Shown: positions 27,247 through 35,260 of the stretch, piece by piece
Layout of the letters: each line of letters begins with the position of its first letter
How positions within the stretch are numbered: position 1 is the first letter of the stretch
Position numbers and translations under genes: made by a program
Assembly (NCBI RefSeq): GCF_900199185.1
Contig: NZ_OBMI01000002.1
Coordinates: forward strand, 248,001 to 312,000
From: Sphingomonas guangdongensis
GTDB taxonomy: Bacteria; Pseudomonadota; Alphaproteobacteria; Sphingomonadales; Sphingomonadaceae
Length of the DNA stretch: 64,000 bases
Direction: 5' to 3'
Notes under the pieces: model-generated
What the model was told of the DNA's origin: nothing
Database searches by the model: none
Seen by the model: only the letters and a program-made list of their open reading frames with translations

Positions 27247-27367
27247 AACCGCAACACTGCGGGTGTTGAAGGGAAGCGTCGTCCGGCGGGAAGATCCGCC
27301 GAGCGCCCTGTGCCGCGTTCATCAGCGAACGATCAGCCGCGCTGCGGGCGCGAGGCGGAGGGCTAAG

Positions 27368-28348
27368 ATGGCAAGGGCATGGCTGACGATCCCGCTGCTG
27401 GCGATCGGCGGCTGTTCGGGCGGGGGCGGCACCGCCGCTCCGAGCGGAGGCAGCGTTTCCACGCCGGCACCCGCACCTGCGCCGACCCCTGCGCCGACTC
27501 CCACGCCGACGCCGACGCCGGCACCGCCTGCGAGCGCACCGGCACGCTTCGCCGACATCTACAGCTTCCGCTACGGTGCCGGCGTGACCCTGCCGAGCGC
27601 CTGTGCCGGGATCACCTCCGCGCCGACGCCCGCGGCGCTGCCGGTCAGCGCGTGGGGGCAGGGGCTGGTGTTCCGCTTCGTACTCACGCCGCAGGTCTGG
27701 TCGATCGCGGGCGAGGTCGCGGTCGGCTTCGACGGGCGCGATGCCGACGGCAGCGTGCAGGGCGCAGAGGTTGCGCTCGCCAAGACCATCGGCGCCGATC
27801 GCTACGCGCTCCGCATCACGCAGCCGTTCGCGGCCGAGCCGGCGCTGCTGTCCGCACGATCGGCGCGGGTCGACGCCCGGGTAGGCGGGATGGAGCGCCG
27901 CCACGACTGCGTGCTCGGCCTGCCGACCGCCGCCGGCGAGCTGGCGGCCGCGGACGGAAGCTACCCGCGCACGGTGCTACGCGGTGTGGCGTACGTTCGC
28001 GACGCGACCGGCACCCGCAGCTACCTGCTCGATATGAGCGCTGTGACGCTGGTGCTTGACCGGGCCGGGCGGCGCGTCACCGCGACGCTGCGCCTCGTCG
28101 GCACGCCGGAGGGCGGCGGCGCCCCACTCGAGCTCGGCACGGCAAGCGTCGCCGGCGTGCTCGATCCGGCGACCGGCAGCATCGCCGGGCCGCTGGCGAT
28201 CGCCGGCCGCACCGTCGGCGCGACGCTCCGCGGGCAGGTGTTCGGCCAGAACGGCGCAGAGGTCGGCGCCGCGCTCGGCGGCACGGTCGACGCCGCGGGC
28301 AACGCGCCCGCCGTCATCTTCTCAGCAACCCTGTTCGCCGCGCGCTGA
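27368..28348 (+). CDS. Putative lipoprotein, transferrin-binding-protein-like beta-barrel
   Basis: A 326-residue protein. ATG at 27368 with GGAGGG upstream; lipoprotein signal MARAWLTIPLLAIGGC with lipobox IGGC. A (PAPT)n linker follows to about residue 60. The remainder is beta-rich with repeated Gly-containing strands (GVLDPATGSIAGPLAIAGRT and GQVFGQNGAEVGAALGGTVD). The ending AVIFSATLFAAR resembles the small barrel of TbpB-like or Slam-dependent lipoproteins, but this is an inference from pattern only. An upstream in-frame start at 27263 is not supported by a signal sequence. It may share a transcript with the Pro-rich protein upstream (121 bp gap). Confidence 0.72.
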   Translation: MARAWLTIPLLAIGGCSGGGGTAAPSGGSVSTPAPAPAPTPAPTPTPTPTPAPPASAPARFADIYSFRYGAGVTLPSACAGITSAPTPAALPVSAWGQGLVFRFVLTPQVWSIAGEVAVGFDGRDADGSVQGAEVALAKTIGADRYALRITQPFAAEPALLSARSARVDARVGGMERRHDCVLGLPTAAGELAAADGSYPRTVLRGVAYVRDATGTRSYLLDMSAVTLVLDRAGRRVTATLRLVGTPEGGGAPLELGTASVAGVLDPATGSIAGPLAIAGRTVGATLRGQVFGQNGAEVGAALGGTVDAAGNAPAVIFSATLFAAR

Positions 28349-28455
28349 TCGAGCGGCCAAGCTGCGTCCGGTGGCAGACGCCGATCGCGCGGCTGCGGAC
28401 CCCTAACCTATGTTGTCCCGTTCTCCCCTTTGAATGCGAGTGGAAAGGACGGGAC

Positions 28456-29571
28456 ATGCGGGTACGCGACGTGATCGATGCGGTGCGGGGGACAGTCAGT
28501 CCGCCCGAGCCGCGCAAGGGCTCGGATAGCCCCCGTCTGGGCGAGCAGGACTTCAAGCAGCGCTACCTCGCGCAGTTTCAGGACGATGCCTTTGCGCCGC
28601 TGCGCGCCTCGCTCGATCAGGTCGCGGACGCCGCCTGGGACGCCTACAAGCACCAGCGCAAGTCGCCGCACACTACCAAGGCCGGGCCGGGCTACGCCGA
28701 TCCCGACTATGACCTGTCAATCGAGTGGATCGCGGCCAAGGGGGCGATCGAGGCGGCGCAGCGCCGCCACGACGACTCGACCGCGCCGCCGCGCATGCTG
28801 CTGATCAGCGCGTCGTCGCGGTCCGAGCACAGCTGCCCCGGCGAGCTCAGCAAGTCGTGGCGCCTCGTCCAGCTGGCCCGCGAGGAGATCGAGGCGCGCG
28901 GCGCCCAGGTCGACTTCCTCGACTTGTCACGCCTCACCTCCGAATACGGACGGCAGATCCACCCCTGCAAGGCATGCTTCTCGACGGCGGCCGCGCTCTG
29001 CCACTGGCCGTGCAGCTGCTATCCCAACCACTCGCTGGGGCAGGTCCATGACTGGATGAACGAGATCTACCCGATGTGGGTCGCGGCGCACGGCGTGATG
29101 ATCGTGACGCCCGTCAACTGGTACAGCCCGACCTCACCGCTGAAGCTGATGATGGACCGGCTGGTCTGCGCCGACGGCGGCAATCCCGACCCGTCGTTGA
29201 CCCACGGCAAGGACGCGAAAAAGGCCAAGGCGGAGGAGCTGAAGGGGTGGGACTATCCCCGTCACCTCAAGGATCGGCTGTTCTCCATTGTCGTCCACGG
29301 CGATGTCGAGGGTGCGGAGAATGTCCGCCGTTCGCTTTCCGACTGGATGCGCTTCATGCGGATGGAGAGCGCGGGCGTCGAGGCCGAGCTCGACCGCTAC
29401 ATCGGCTATTGGAAGCCCTATGCGACCAGCCACGAAGAGCTCGATGCCGATACCGCGATCCAAGACGAGGTGCGCAATGCCGCCCGAGCGCTGTGTGAGG
29501 CGGTCACGGCCAAGCGGCAGGGACTGATGCCGGCGATCGGCGTCGACCTGGTCGAGCCGCGGCCGAAGTAG
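28456..29571 (+). CDS. Flavodoxin-fold NAD(P)H-dependent FMN reductase with cysteine cluster
   Basis: A 371-residue protein. Residues 1-110 form an extra N-terminal helical region (DVIDAVRGTVSPPEPRKGSD...). The flavodoxin-like core begins at PPRMLLISASSRSEHSCPGE, the phosphate loop for FMN, and continues with VTPVNWYSPTSPLKLMMDRL. Between them lies a tight set of cysteines at 171, 174, 182, 186 and 188 (CKACFSTAAALCHWPCSCYP). Iron-sulfur flavoproteins have a comparable cluster in a related place but with different spacing, so metal or redox function is possible. Cytoplasmic; substrate unknown. It is followed by a strong terminator shared with rplL. Confidence 0.84.
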   Translation: MRVRDVIDAVRGTVSPPEPRKGSDSPRLGEQDFKQRYLAQFQDDAFAPLRASLDQVADAAWDAYKHQRKSPHTTKAGPGYADPDYDLSIEWIAAKGAIEAAQRRHDDSTAPPRMLLISASSRSEHSCPGELSKSWRLVQLAREEIEARGAQVDFLDLSRLTSEYGRQIHPCKACFSTAAALCHWPCSCYPNHSLGQVHDWMNEIYPMWVAAHGVMIVTPVNWYSPTSPLKLMMDRLVCADGGNPDPSLTHGKDAKKAKAEELKGWDYPRHLKDRLFSIVVHGDVEGAENVRRSLSDWMRFMRMESAGVEAELDRYIGYWKPYATSHEELDADTAIQDEVRNAARALCEAVTAKRQGLMPAIGVDLVEPRPK

Positions 29572-29578
29572 GGCAGGA

Positions 29579-29613
29579 AAAAGGGCGGCGCCGCAGGTGC
29601 GGGCCGCCCTTTT
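29579..29613. terminator. Bidirectional rho-independent terminator
   Basis: AAAAGGGCGGC (29579-29589) pairs perfectly with GCCGCCCTTTT (29603-29613) around a 13-nt loop. The A/T flanks give a T-tract in both directions. It separates the convergent flavodoxin-fold gene and rplL. Confidence 0.88.
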
Positions 29614-29722
29614 CTGTTCAAGGCCGTCTCGGGCAAAGCCCATGACGTCGGACCTGGGCGATGCCCACGCCGGCCTGGTTGGGGTGCAGGCTGGCTCGCC
29701 AGCCCGTCTCCCCAACTGCGGC

Positions 29723-30100
29723 TTACTTGATCTCGACGGTCGCGCCGGCTTCTTCCAGCTGCTTCTTGATCTTCTCGGCCTCGTCCTTGGACACGCCTTC
29801 CTTGACGGCCTTCGGAGCCGACTCGACCAGCGTCTTCGCCTCGGTCAGGCCGAGCGCGGTGATCGCGCGGACCTCCTTGATGACGTTGATCTTCTTGCCG
29901 CCGTCGCCGGTCAGGATCACGTCGAACTCGGTCTTTTCCTCGACGGCCGGGGCCGCCGCGCCGCCGCCACCGGCGGCCGGGGCCGCAACCGCCGCAGCGG
30001 CCGAGACGCCCCACTTCTCTTCGAGCAGCTTCGAGAGCTCGGCGGCCTCGAGAACGGTCAGCTCGCTCAGCTGGTCAACCAGCGTGTTCAGATCAGCCAT
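29723..30100 (-). CDS. rplL: 50S ribosomal protein L7/L12
   Basis: A 125-residue ribosomal stalk protein that recruits GTPase factors. The N-terminal dimerisation part ([20 protein letters not shown]), the Ala/Gly hinge ([16 protein letters not shown]) and the C-terminal factor-binding domain ([20 protein letters not shown]) are all present. GGAG precedes the ATG. It lies 54 bp after rplJ on the same strand. Confidence 0.99.
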   Translation of the reverse strand: MADLNTLVDQLSELTVLEAAELSKLLEEKWGVSAAAAVAAPAAGGGGAAAPAVEEKTEFDVILTGDGGKKINVIKEVRAITALGLTEAKTLVESAPKAVKEGVSKDEAEKIKKQLEEAGATVEIK

Positions 30101-30154
30101 TGTGTAACTCCAGTATCAAAGGTGTGTGATGTGTAATGGACAACCCGCGCGAGA

Positions 30155-30670
30155 TTACGCGGCGTCCTTTTCCGCATAGGCCGAGAGCACGCGGGCGATC
30201 TGGGCCGCCGGTGCCTGGGTGATGGTCGCCAGCTTGGTCGCGGGTGCCACGATGAGCCCCACGATCTTGGCCCTGAGCTCGTCGAGCGAGGGCAGCGTGG
30301 CGAGCGCCTGAACACCCGCCGCGTCGAGGACCTGGGTACCCATCGCCCCGCCGACGATTTCGAACTTGTCGTTCGTCTTCGCGAAATCCGACGCGGCCTT
30401 GGCGGCGGCGACCGGATCGGCCGAGGTGGCGAGCCCAACTGGGCCGGTCAGCAGGTCGGAAAGTCCCGCGTAATCGGTGCCCTCGAGCGCGATCTTGGCA
30501 AGCTTGTTCTTGGAAACCTTGTACGCGGCACCGGCCTCGCGCATCTTCGTGCGGAGCTGGGTCGACTGGGCGACCGTCATCCCCAGGTTGCGGGTGACAA
30601 CCACCACGCCGACCTGCTCGAAATTGCTCTTCAGCTCGGCAACGGCCTCGGTCTTCTGCGAACGATCCAT
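30155..30670 (-). CDS. rplJ: 50S ribosomal protein L10
   Basis: A 171-residue ribosomal stalk base protein: it binds 23S rRNA with L11 and anchors the L7/L12 dimers through its C-terminal helix ([19 protein letters not shown]). The N-terminus [20 protein letters not shown] is typical. GAGGAGA precedes the ATG. In most bacteria it follows rplA directly; here rplA is 7.4 kb upstream in the direction of transcription. Confidence 0.99.
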   Translation of the reverse strand: MDRSQKTEAVAELKSNFEQVGVVVVTRNLGMTVAQSTQLRTKMREAGAAYKVSKNKLAKIALEGTDYAGLSDLLTGPVGLATSADPVAAAKAASDFAKTNDKFEIVGGAMGTQVLDAAGVQALATLPSLDELRAKIVGLIVAPATKLATITQAPAAQIARVLSAYAEKDAA

Positions 30671-30973
30671 GCCATTCTCCTCAAATCAGCCGCCGTGTGC
30701 CCGGGAGGGCGCACGACGACCAGCTTCACGCGCCCGGACGCGAAGGACCGGGCGTACTCATGTCCGTGAGGGGCAGGATCGTCCCAGAGCCGCGGACAGG
30801 CCACCAGCCAGGACCCGGTGCAGCTGCACCGGTGAAACATTCTGCACCCGTCTAGGCGGGAAATTAAGCCCCGGGGGGCACCCACTGTCTCGGACGGCGT
30901 GGCGGGGCCGAGGCACCGCGACGATGTGGGGCCGTTAGCGGAATTTGCGGGAAAGTCAACGCGGCGGGCGCGC
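30671..30973 (-). promoter_or_regulatory. rplJ upstream leader, probable L10-leader region
   Basis: 303 bp with no convincing gene. On the minus strand it would be a ~255-nt GC-rich 5' leader of rplJL with several self-complementary segments, for example around CCCGGGAGGGCGCAC and CCCCGGGGGGC. L10 binds such leaders in many bacteria to repress its own translation. I infer the same here from position and length, without a matched consensus. The LysR gene ends immediately upstream. Confidence 0.5.
30932..30959 (-). promoter_or_regulatory. Candidate promoter for rplJL
   Basis: On the minus strand TTGACT (30959-30954) is followed by 16 bp and TAACGG (30937-30932). The -35 is good; the -10 is weak but is embedded in GCTAAC, resembling the alphaproteobacterial GCTA-type -10. 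It is the only such pair noticed between rplJ and the LysR gene. Confidence 0.4.
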
Positions 30974-31855
30974 TCAGTTCAGGATCGAGCGGACCGCCGC
31001 CTCCGCCGCTGCGACATAGTCGAAGAAAGCGGCGATCCGCGGTTCGCGCCGCAGGGCGCGGGTGGTCAGCAGCTTCCAGCTGCGGGTGAGGGCCGGTACC
31101 GGGCCGAACAGTCTCACCAGCGTGGGATCCGCGTCGGCGATGTTGGCGGGCAGCGGCGCCACGCCGGCGCCCGATCGGACCGACTGGAGCAGCCCCAGGA
31201 TGCTGTTCACTCGCGCCACGCGCGGCGCATGCGGAGCGACCTCGTCCAGCCAGGCCACGACCCGGTGCCCGGCCATGCCGGCATCGAGCGTCACCAGCGC
31301 GTGCGAGGCGAGGTCGGCGACGTCGCGCGGTCGGCCGCGTCGCTCCACATAGCCGGCGCTCGCGTAGACCGACCAGATCGAATCGGCGACCTTCCGGCCG
31401 ACCAGATCGGCATCGGTGTCGCCGGAGCGGAACGCGACGTCGGCATCGCCGCGGGCAAGATCGAGGTAGCGGTCGCTGGTGACGAACTCGACCTGCAGGT
31501 CGGGGTGGGTCTGCTGAAAGCGCTCGATGAGCGGCATGAGGCGAGGGATGATCGGTTCGGGGCAGGTCACCCGGATCAGCCCGGAGACGCGGTCGCGCGC
31601 CTCACGGGCTACCCCGGTGAACCGCTTTGCCGCTTCCTCCACCGCCTGCGCGGCGGGCAGCAGTGCCGCGCCATAGTCGGTCAGCGCGTAGCCGGATGCG
31701 GTCCGCACCGTGAGCGACCGGCCGAGCGCGTCGTCGAGCGCACGCAGACGGCGCTGCACGGTCGACTGGCTGACGCCGAGCGCGCGCGCCGCCGACAGCG
31801 TGCTTCCGTGCTGCGCGACGGCGAGAAGGTGGCGGAGATCGTCCCAGTTGAACAC
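30974..31855 (-). CDS. LysR-family transcriptional regulator
   Basis: A ~293-residue LysR regulator. The N-terminal winged helix-turn-helix is VFNWDDLRHLLAVAQHGSTL then SAARALGVSQSTVQRRLRAL. The effector domain begins at about residue 90 (VSGLIRVTCPEPIIPRLMPL). The pattern WDDLRHLLAVA resembles LysR members that control small secondary-metabolism or efflux genes. The start is ambiguous: GTG at 31855 matches the family; GTG at 31864 adds three residues. It is divergent from the NTF2-like gene, its most likely target in the usual LysR arrangement. Confidence 0.9.
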   Translation of the reverse strand: MFNWDDLRHLLAVAQHGSTLSAARALGVSQSTVQRRLRALDDALGRSLTVRTASGYALTDYGAALLPAAQAVEEAAKRFTGVAREARDRVSGLIRVTCPEPIIPRLMPLIERFQQTHPDLQVEFVTSDRYLDLARGDADVAFRSGDTDADLVGRKVADSIWSVYASAGYVERRGRPRDVADLASHALVTLDAGMAGHRVVAWLDEVAPHAPRVARVNSILGLLQSVRSGAGVAPLPANIADADPTLVRLFGPVPALTRSWKLLTTRALRREPRIAAFFDYVAAAEAAVRSILN

Positions 31856-31962
31856 TGCAGGCACCCGCAAAAGTGCGGCCCTTGCATAGCAGACTTGCGG
31901 CTCCCCAGCATCACGCCGCAGCCATATGCTCTCCGGGTCATCAACGACGGAGCACGCACGAC

Positions 31963-32442
31963 ATGCGCCACCCAGCCACGCTGATCCTCTTGTCGCTCGC
32001 CGCTCCTGCCGCCGCGCAGGACGAGGCAAGCCTGCGCCGCGCGGACGCCGCGCAGCATCAGGCGGCGCGCACCCGCGACGCCGATGCGCTCGCCGCGATG
32101 ATGCACCCGCAGTTTGAGGTGAACGCGCCGGGGGGGGAAGTGTGGTCGCGCGAGCGGACCGTCGCGCTGTGGCGCAACCGCGGCATCGGTCACGACCGCT
32201 TCGACCGCTGGGTGGAGAGCGTGATCCTCGACGGCAACACCGGCGTCGTCGCCGGTCGCGAAATCGTCCAGCCCTCGGTCGACAGCATCGCGGGCAAGCG
32301 CCGCGCAGACGGCGGCGCTCCGGTCGAGCGGCGCTTCACCAACGTCTGGCTGTGGAAGGACGGGCGCTGGTGGTTTCTGGCGCGCCACGCCAACGAGAAG
32401 GTGGCGCCGCCCCGTGAGGGCGGCGCCCCGATGGGTCAGTAG
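31963..32442 (+). CDS. Exported NTF2-like (SnoaL/DUF4440-type) protein
   Basis: A 159-residue protein with signal peptide MRHPATLILLSLAAPAAAQ. The mature part is a cone-shaped NTF2-like fold: an N-terminal helix (LRRADAAQHQAARTRDADAL), AMMHPQFEVNAPGG, and a final strand WLWKDGRWWFLARHANEKV. Such proteins bind small molecules or act as simple isomerases or hydrolases; no catalytic set can be assigned. Its last 7 bases overlap the end of the convergent TonB receptor gene. It is divergent from a LysR gene. Confidence 0.82.
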   Translation: MRHPATLILLSLAAPAAAQDEASLRRADAAQHQAARTRDADALAAMMHPQFEVNAPGGEVWSRERTVALWRNRGIGHDRFDRWVESVILDGNTGVVAGREIVQPSVDSIAGKRRADGGAPVERRFTNVWLWKDGRWWFLARHANEKVAPPREGGAPMGQ

Positions 32443-34766
32443 CGCGCCGACAGGCTGACGCCGATGATCCGCGGCTCGTTGAAGACGGCCGCGTTGTAGT
32501 TCTCGATCACGCCCTTCAGGTTCTTCTCGGCCGTGATGTTGCGCGCGAACGCCGCCAGCTCGTAGCGGCCGTCGGCGCTGGTCAGCCCGGCGCGAAGGCC
32601 GAGCTCGAAGTTGCCGTCGGCGTAGAACTCGCGCGTCCGGTACAGCACCAGGTTGGTGTAGCCCTGCACGTTGAAGTCGGTGTCGACGAACAGCTTCGCC
32701 CCGCTCGACAGCGGGATGTCGTAGCGGACGGCGGCGTTGAGCTGCCACTTTGGCGCGTTGGGCAGCGGGTTGCCGTCGATTTGCGCGAGCACCGTCGGCG
32801 TGCCGAAGATCGGGCGGGTGATCGTCGGGTCGAGCACCGTGCAGGTGACGCCGACTCCGCCGCCCAATGCACAGACCTGCGCATAGACGTTCGGGTCGTT
32901 GATCTCCGTGTGCAGCACGCTGCCGCCGAGCGAGAAGGCGATGTTGCGGATCGGCCGCCACTCCAGCTCCGCTTCCGCGCCGTACGCCTCGGCATTGTCG
33001 GCGTTGAACAGCACGCCGTTGCCGTTCGCGTCGTTGCCGTTCAGCTGGATATCGTCGACCCGGTACCCGAAGGCGGTGGCATTGAGGCGGATGCGCGACG
33101 TCGGCTGCGACTTGAAGCCCGCCTCATAGGAGATGATCGTCTCCGAATCGGCGGTCGTGAAGGCGGAGCCGAACACCGCCGACCGACCCTGGATCGTGGG
33201 CCCGCGGAAGCCGCGTGCGACGCGGGCGTACAGGCTGAGCGCGGGATCAACCTCGTACAGCGCCGACACGTCCCAGCTCGGCTCCTTGCCGACCAGCCGC
33301 ACCGTGCGCGGCGCGGTCGCGGGAAAGTTGACGGTGGCGCCGGTCGTCGCGGGCTGGACCAGCGTCGTGCGCTTGCGATCCTCCGTGTAGCGGCCGCCGG
33401 CGGTCAGCGTGAGGCGGTCGAGACGGTAGCTCGCCTGTCCGAACACCGCCCAGGAGGTGTTGACGTCGCGTAAGCGCACGAAGTTGCCCGGGTTGTTGGT
33501 GTTGGCGTTCGCCGCGACGAACGGCGCGGTCAGGAAGAAGCGCCGCTGGTAGAATTCGGTGATGTCGCGATTGTCGAAATAGAAGCCGCCGACCTGCCAC
33601 TTGAACGCGGTGTCGCCGGTCGAGGCGAGCCGCAATTCCTGCGTCCACTGATCGAGGTCGCGGATGTTGCCCTGACTCTGGCCGTAGAAGGCCGGCCCGG
33701 TAAACAGCGTCGCCGCCCCGCCGTCCGTATCGCCGCGACTGTAGCCAGCCGTGGTTTCGTAGGCGGTGATGGAGGTGAGCGCGACGCCGCCGAAGTCCCA
33801 GCTGGCGTTTGCCGAACCGCCGTAGGTGTCGTAGCCCTGCGGATTGTTGTCGCCTTCGTCGAGCGCGACGCGGGTCCGCGGTTCGCCCTGGATGTTGTTG
33901 CTGCCGCGGCGCAGCGCCCCGCGGTGGAAGACGGTGGAGGTGCCGTCATAGTTGCGGGCATGGCCCGACAGATTGATCGAGATGTCTTCTGTCGGCGTGA
34001 ACAGCAGCTGGAGGCGCACGTCTCGCTCGTCGAAGCCGCCGAGCGCATCCTCGCCGCCGCGGGTGCCGTCGAAGCTCGCGCCGGTGTAGCTGTTGTCGAT
34101 CCAGTCGTCGCGGTGCTGGTAGAGGGCGGACAGGCGAAACGCGATCTTGTCGGCGACGATCGGTCCACCGACGCCCGCGTCGACGTTCACGCTGTTGAAG
34201 CTGCCGTAGGAGGCGCTGACCCGTCCGGCGAGCTCCTGGCTCGGGCGGTTCGTGTCGAACTTGATGATACCGGCGGTCGTGTTGCGGCCGAACAGCGAGC
34301 CTTGCGGCCCCCGCAGCACCTCGACCTGCGCCGCGTCGAACACCGGATTGGACTTCAGGACGACATGCTCCAGGACGACGTCGTCCTGGATGATGGTGAC
34401 GGGCTGCGACGCGCCCAGGTAGAAGTCGATGTTGCCGAGCCCGCGGATGTAATAGCGCGGGAAGATGCGGCCGGTGGTCGTCTCCGCGTACAGGCTCGGC
34501 ACGCGCCCGGCGAGCGAGAGCGTATCGTCGCCGCCCGCCTGGAACCGGCGCAGATCCTCGCCGCTGACCACACCGACCGAGACGGGGGTGCGCTGCAGGT
34601 TCTCCTCGCGTCGCTCCGCGGTCACCACGATCTCGCCGAGCGTGCCGTCGTCGGTCGTGGCGGCGGTATCATCCGGGCCGGCGGCGACCTGCGCGGTGGC
34701 GGGCGTGGCCAACGTGATCAGGGCCGTTGTGGCACCGGCGAGCAGAAACGACTTGAACGACACCAT
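32436..34766 (-). CDS. TonB-dependent outer-membrane receptor
   Basis: A 776-residue receptor. The start at 34766 gives a signal peptide (MVSFKSFLLAGATTALITLA...ATAQ). A TonB-box-like segment (GEIVVTAERREENLQRTPVS) precedes the plug domain (VEVLRGPQGSLFGRNTTAGI). A ~22-strand beta-barrel follows and ends in the aromatic terminus RIIGVSLSARY. The IVVTAERREENLQ form is typical of the large sphingomonad TonB receptor group. The ligand (siderophore, sugar or aromatic) is not evident, and no TonB/ExbB genes lie nearby. The previous in-frame ATG at 34805 lacks a signal context. Confidence 0.93.
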   Translation of the reverse strand: MVSFKSFLLAGATTALITLATPATAQVAAGPDDTAATTDDGTLGEIVVTAERREENLQRTPVSVGVVSGEDLRRFQAGGDDTLSLAGRVPSLYAETTTGRIFPRYYIRGLGNIDFYLGASQPVTIIQDDVVLEHVVLKSNPVFDAAQVEVLRGPQGSLFGRNTTAGIIKFDTNRPSQELAGRVSASYGSFNSVNVDAGVGGPIVADKIAFRLSALYQHRDDWIDNSYTGASFDGTRGGEDALGGFDERDVRLQLLFTPTEDISINLSGHARNYDGTSTVFHRGALRRGSNNIQGEPRTRVALDEGDNNPQGYDTYGGSANASWDFGGVALTSITAYETTAGYSRGDTDGGAATLFTGPAFYGQSQGNIRDLDQWTQELRLASTGDTAFKWQVGGFYFDNRDITEFYQRRFFLTAPFVAANANTNNPGNFVRLRDVNTSWAVFGQASYRLDRLTLTAGGRYTEDRKRTTLVQPATTGATVNFPATAPRTVRLVGKEPSWDVSALYEVDPALSLYARVARGFRGPTIQGRSAVFGSAFTTADSETIISYEAGFKSQPTSRIRLNATAFGYRVDDIQLNGNDANGNGVLFNADNAEAYGAEAELEWRPIRNIAFSLGGSVLHTEINDPNVYAQVCALGGGVGVTCTVLDPTITRPIFGTPTVLAQIDGNPLPNAPKWQLNAAVRYDIPLSSGAKLFVDTDFNVQGYTNLVLYRTREFYADGNFELGLRAGLTSADGRYELAAFARNITAEKNLKGVIENYNAAVFNEPRIIGVSLSARY

Positions 34767-34919
34767 GATACCCCCGCTGAAATGACGCGGGGTAGTCTCG
34801 ACCAACTAGACCGGCGCCCCCGCTGGCGGCGGGCGCTAGTCGGCAACTATGTCGGATTGAAGTAATCGGCCGGCATTGTAACAGTTGGTTAACAGGTGTG
34901 GCTTTCACGCCACACGGTG

Positions 34920-35243
34920 TCAGTCCTTCTTCTCGGACACCGTCTCCGCCGGAGCGGTCTCCTCGTCACCCGACCGATCGACGCGCGCGGTCATGCCGGT
35001 TGCGTCGGCATCCTCCAGCACCTGCTCGTCGGGCGCGGTCGGTTCCGGCTCCTCCACCAGCGCGCTGTTCTCCGTGGCGAGATTGATGGAGGGAGTCGCG
35101 AGCGGCGCCTCCGGCACGTCCGCCGCCTCGTTGGTCACGTCGAGCATCGCCGGCTCGTTGCTGACGACCGCCTCCGGCTCGTCGGAGCCGGAGCAGGCGG
35201 CGAGCAGCACGAGGGCGGCGAGCGGGAGCAGGGTCTTGCGCAT
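34920..35243 (-). CDS. Small acidic lipoprotein downstream of L,D-transpeptidase
   Basis: A 107-residue lipoprotein: MRKTLLPLAALVLLAAC gives lipobox LAAC with Ser at +2. The mature part is very acidic (EPEAVVSNEPAML, EEPEPTAPDEQVLEDAD) and probably disordered. An alternative ATG at 35264 overlaps the transpeptidase stop as ATGA and would add seven residues; either way the two genes appear translationally coupled. It may be a partner or tether for the transpeptidase. No known family is recognised. Confidence 0.78.
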   Translation of the reverse strand: MRKTLLPLAALVLLAACSGSDEPEAVVSNEPAMLDVTNEAADVPEAPLATPSINLATENSALVEEPEPTAPDEQVLEDADATGMTARVDRSGDEETAPAETVSEKKD

Positions 35244-35260
35244 GCGGGATGGTCCTTCGG

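Noticed and set aside
30631..30885. An 84-codon frame upstream of rplJ on the minus strand
   Set aside because: It lies in the presumed L10 leader, has no domain and overlaps the start of rplJ.
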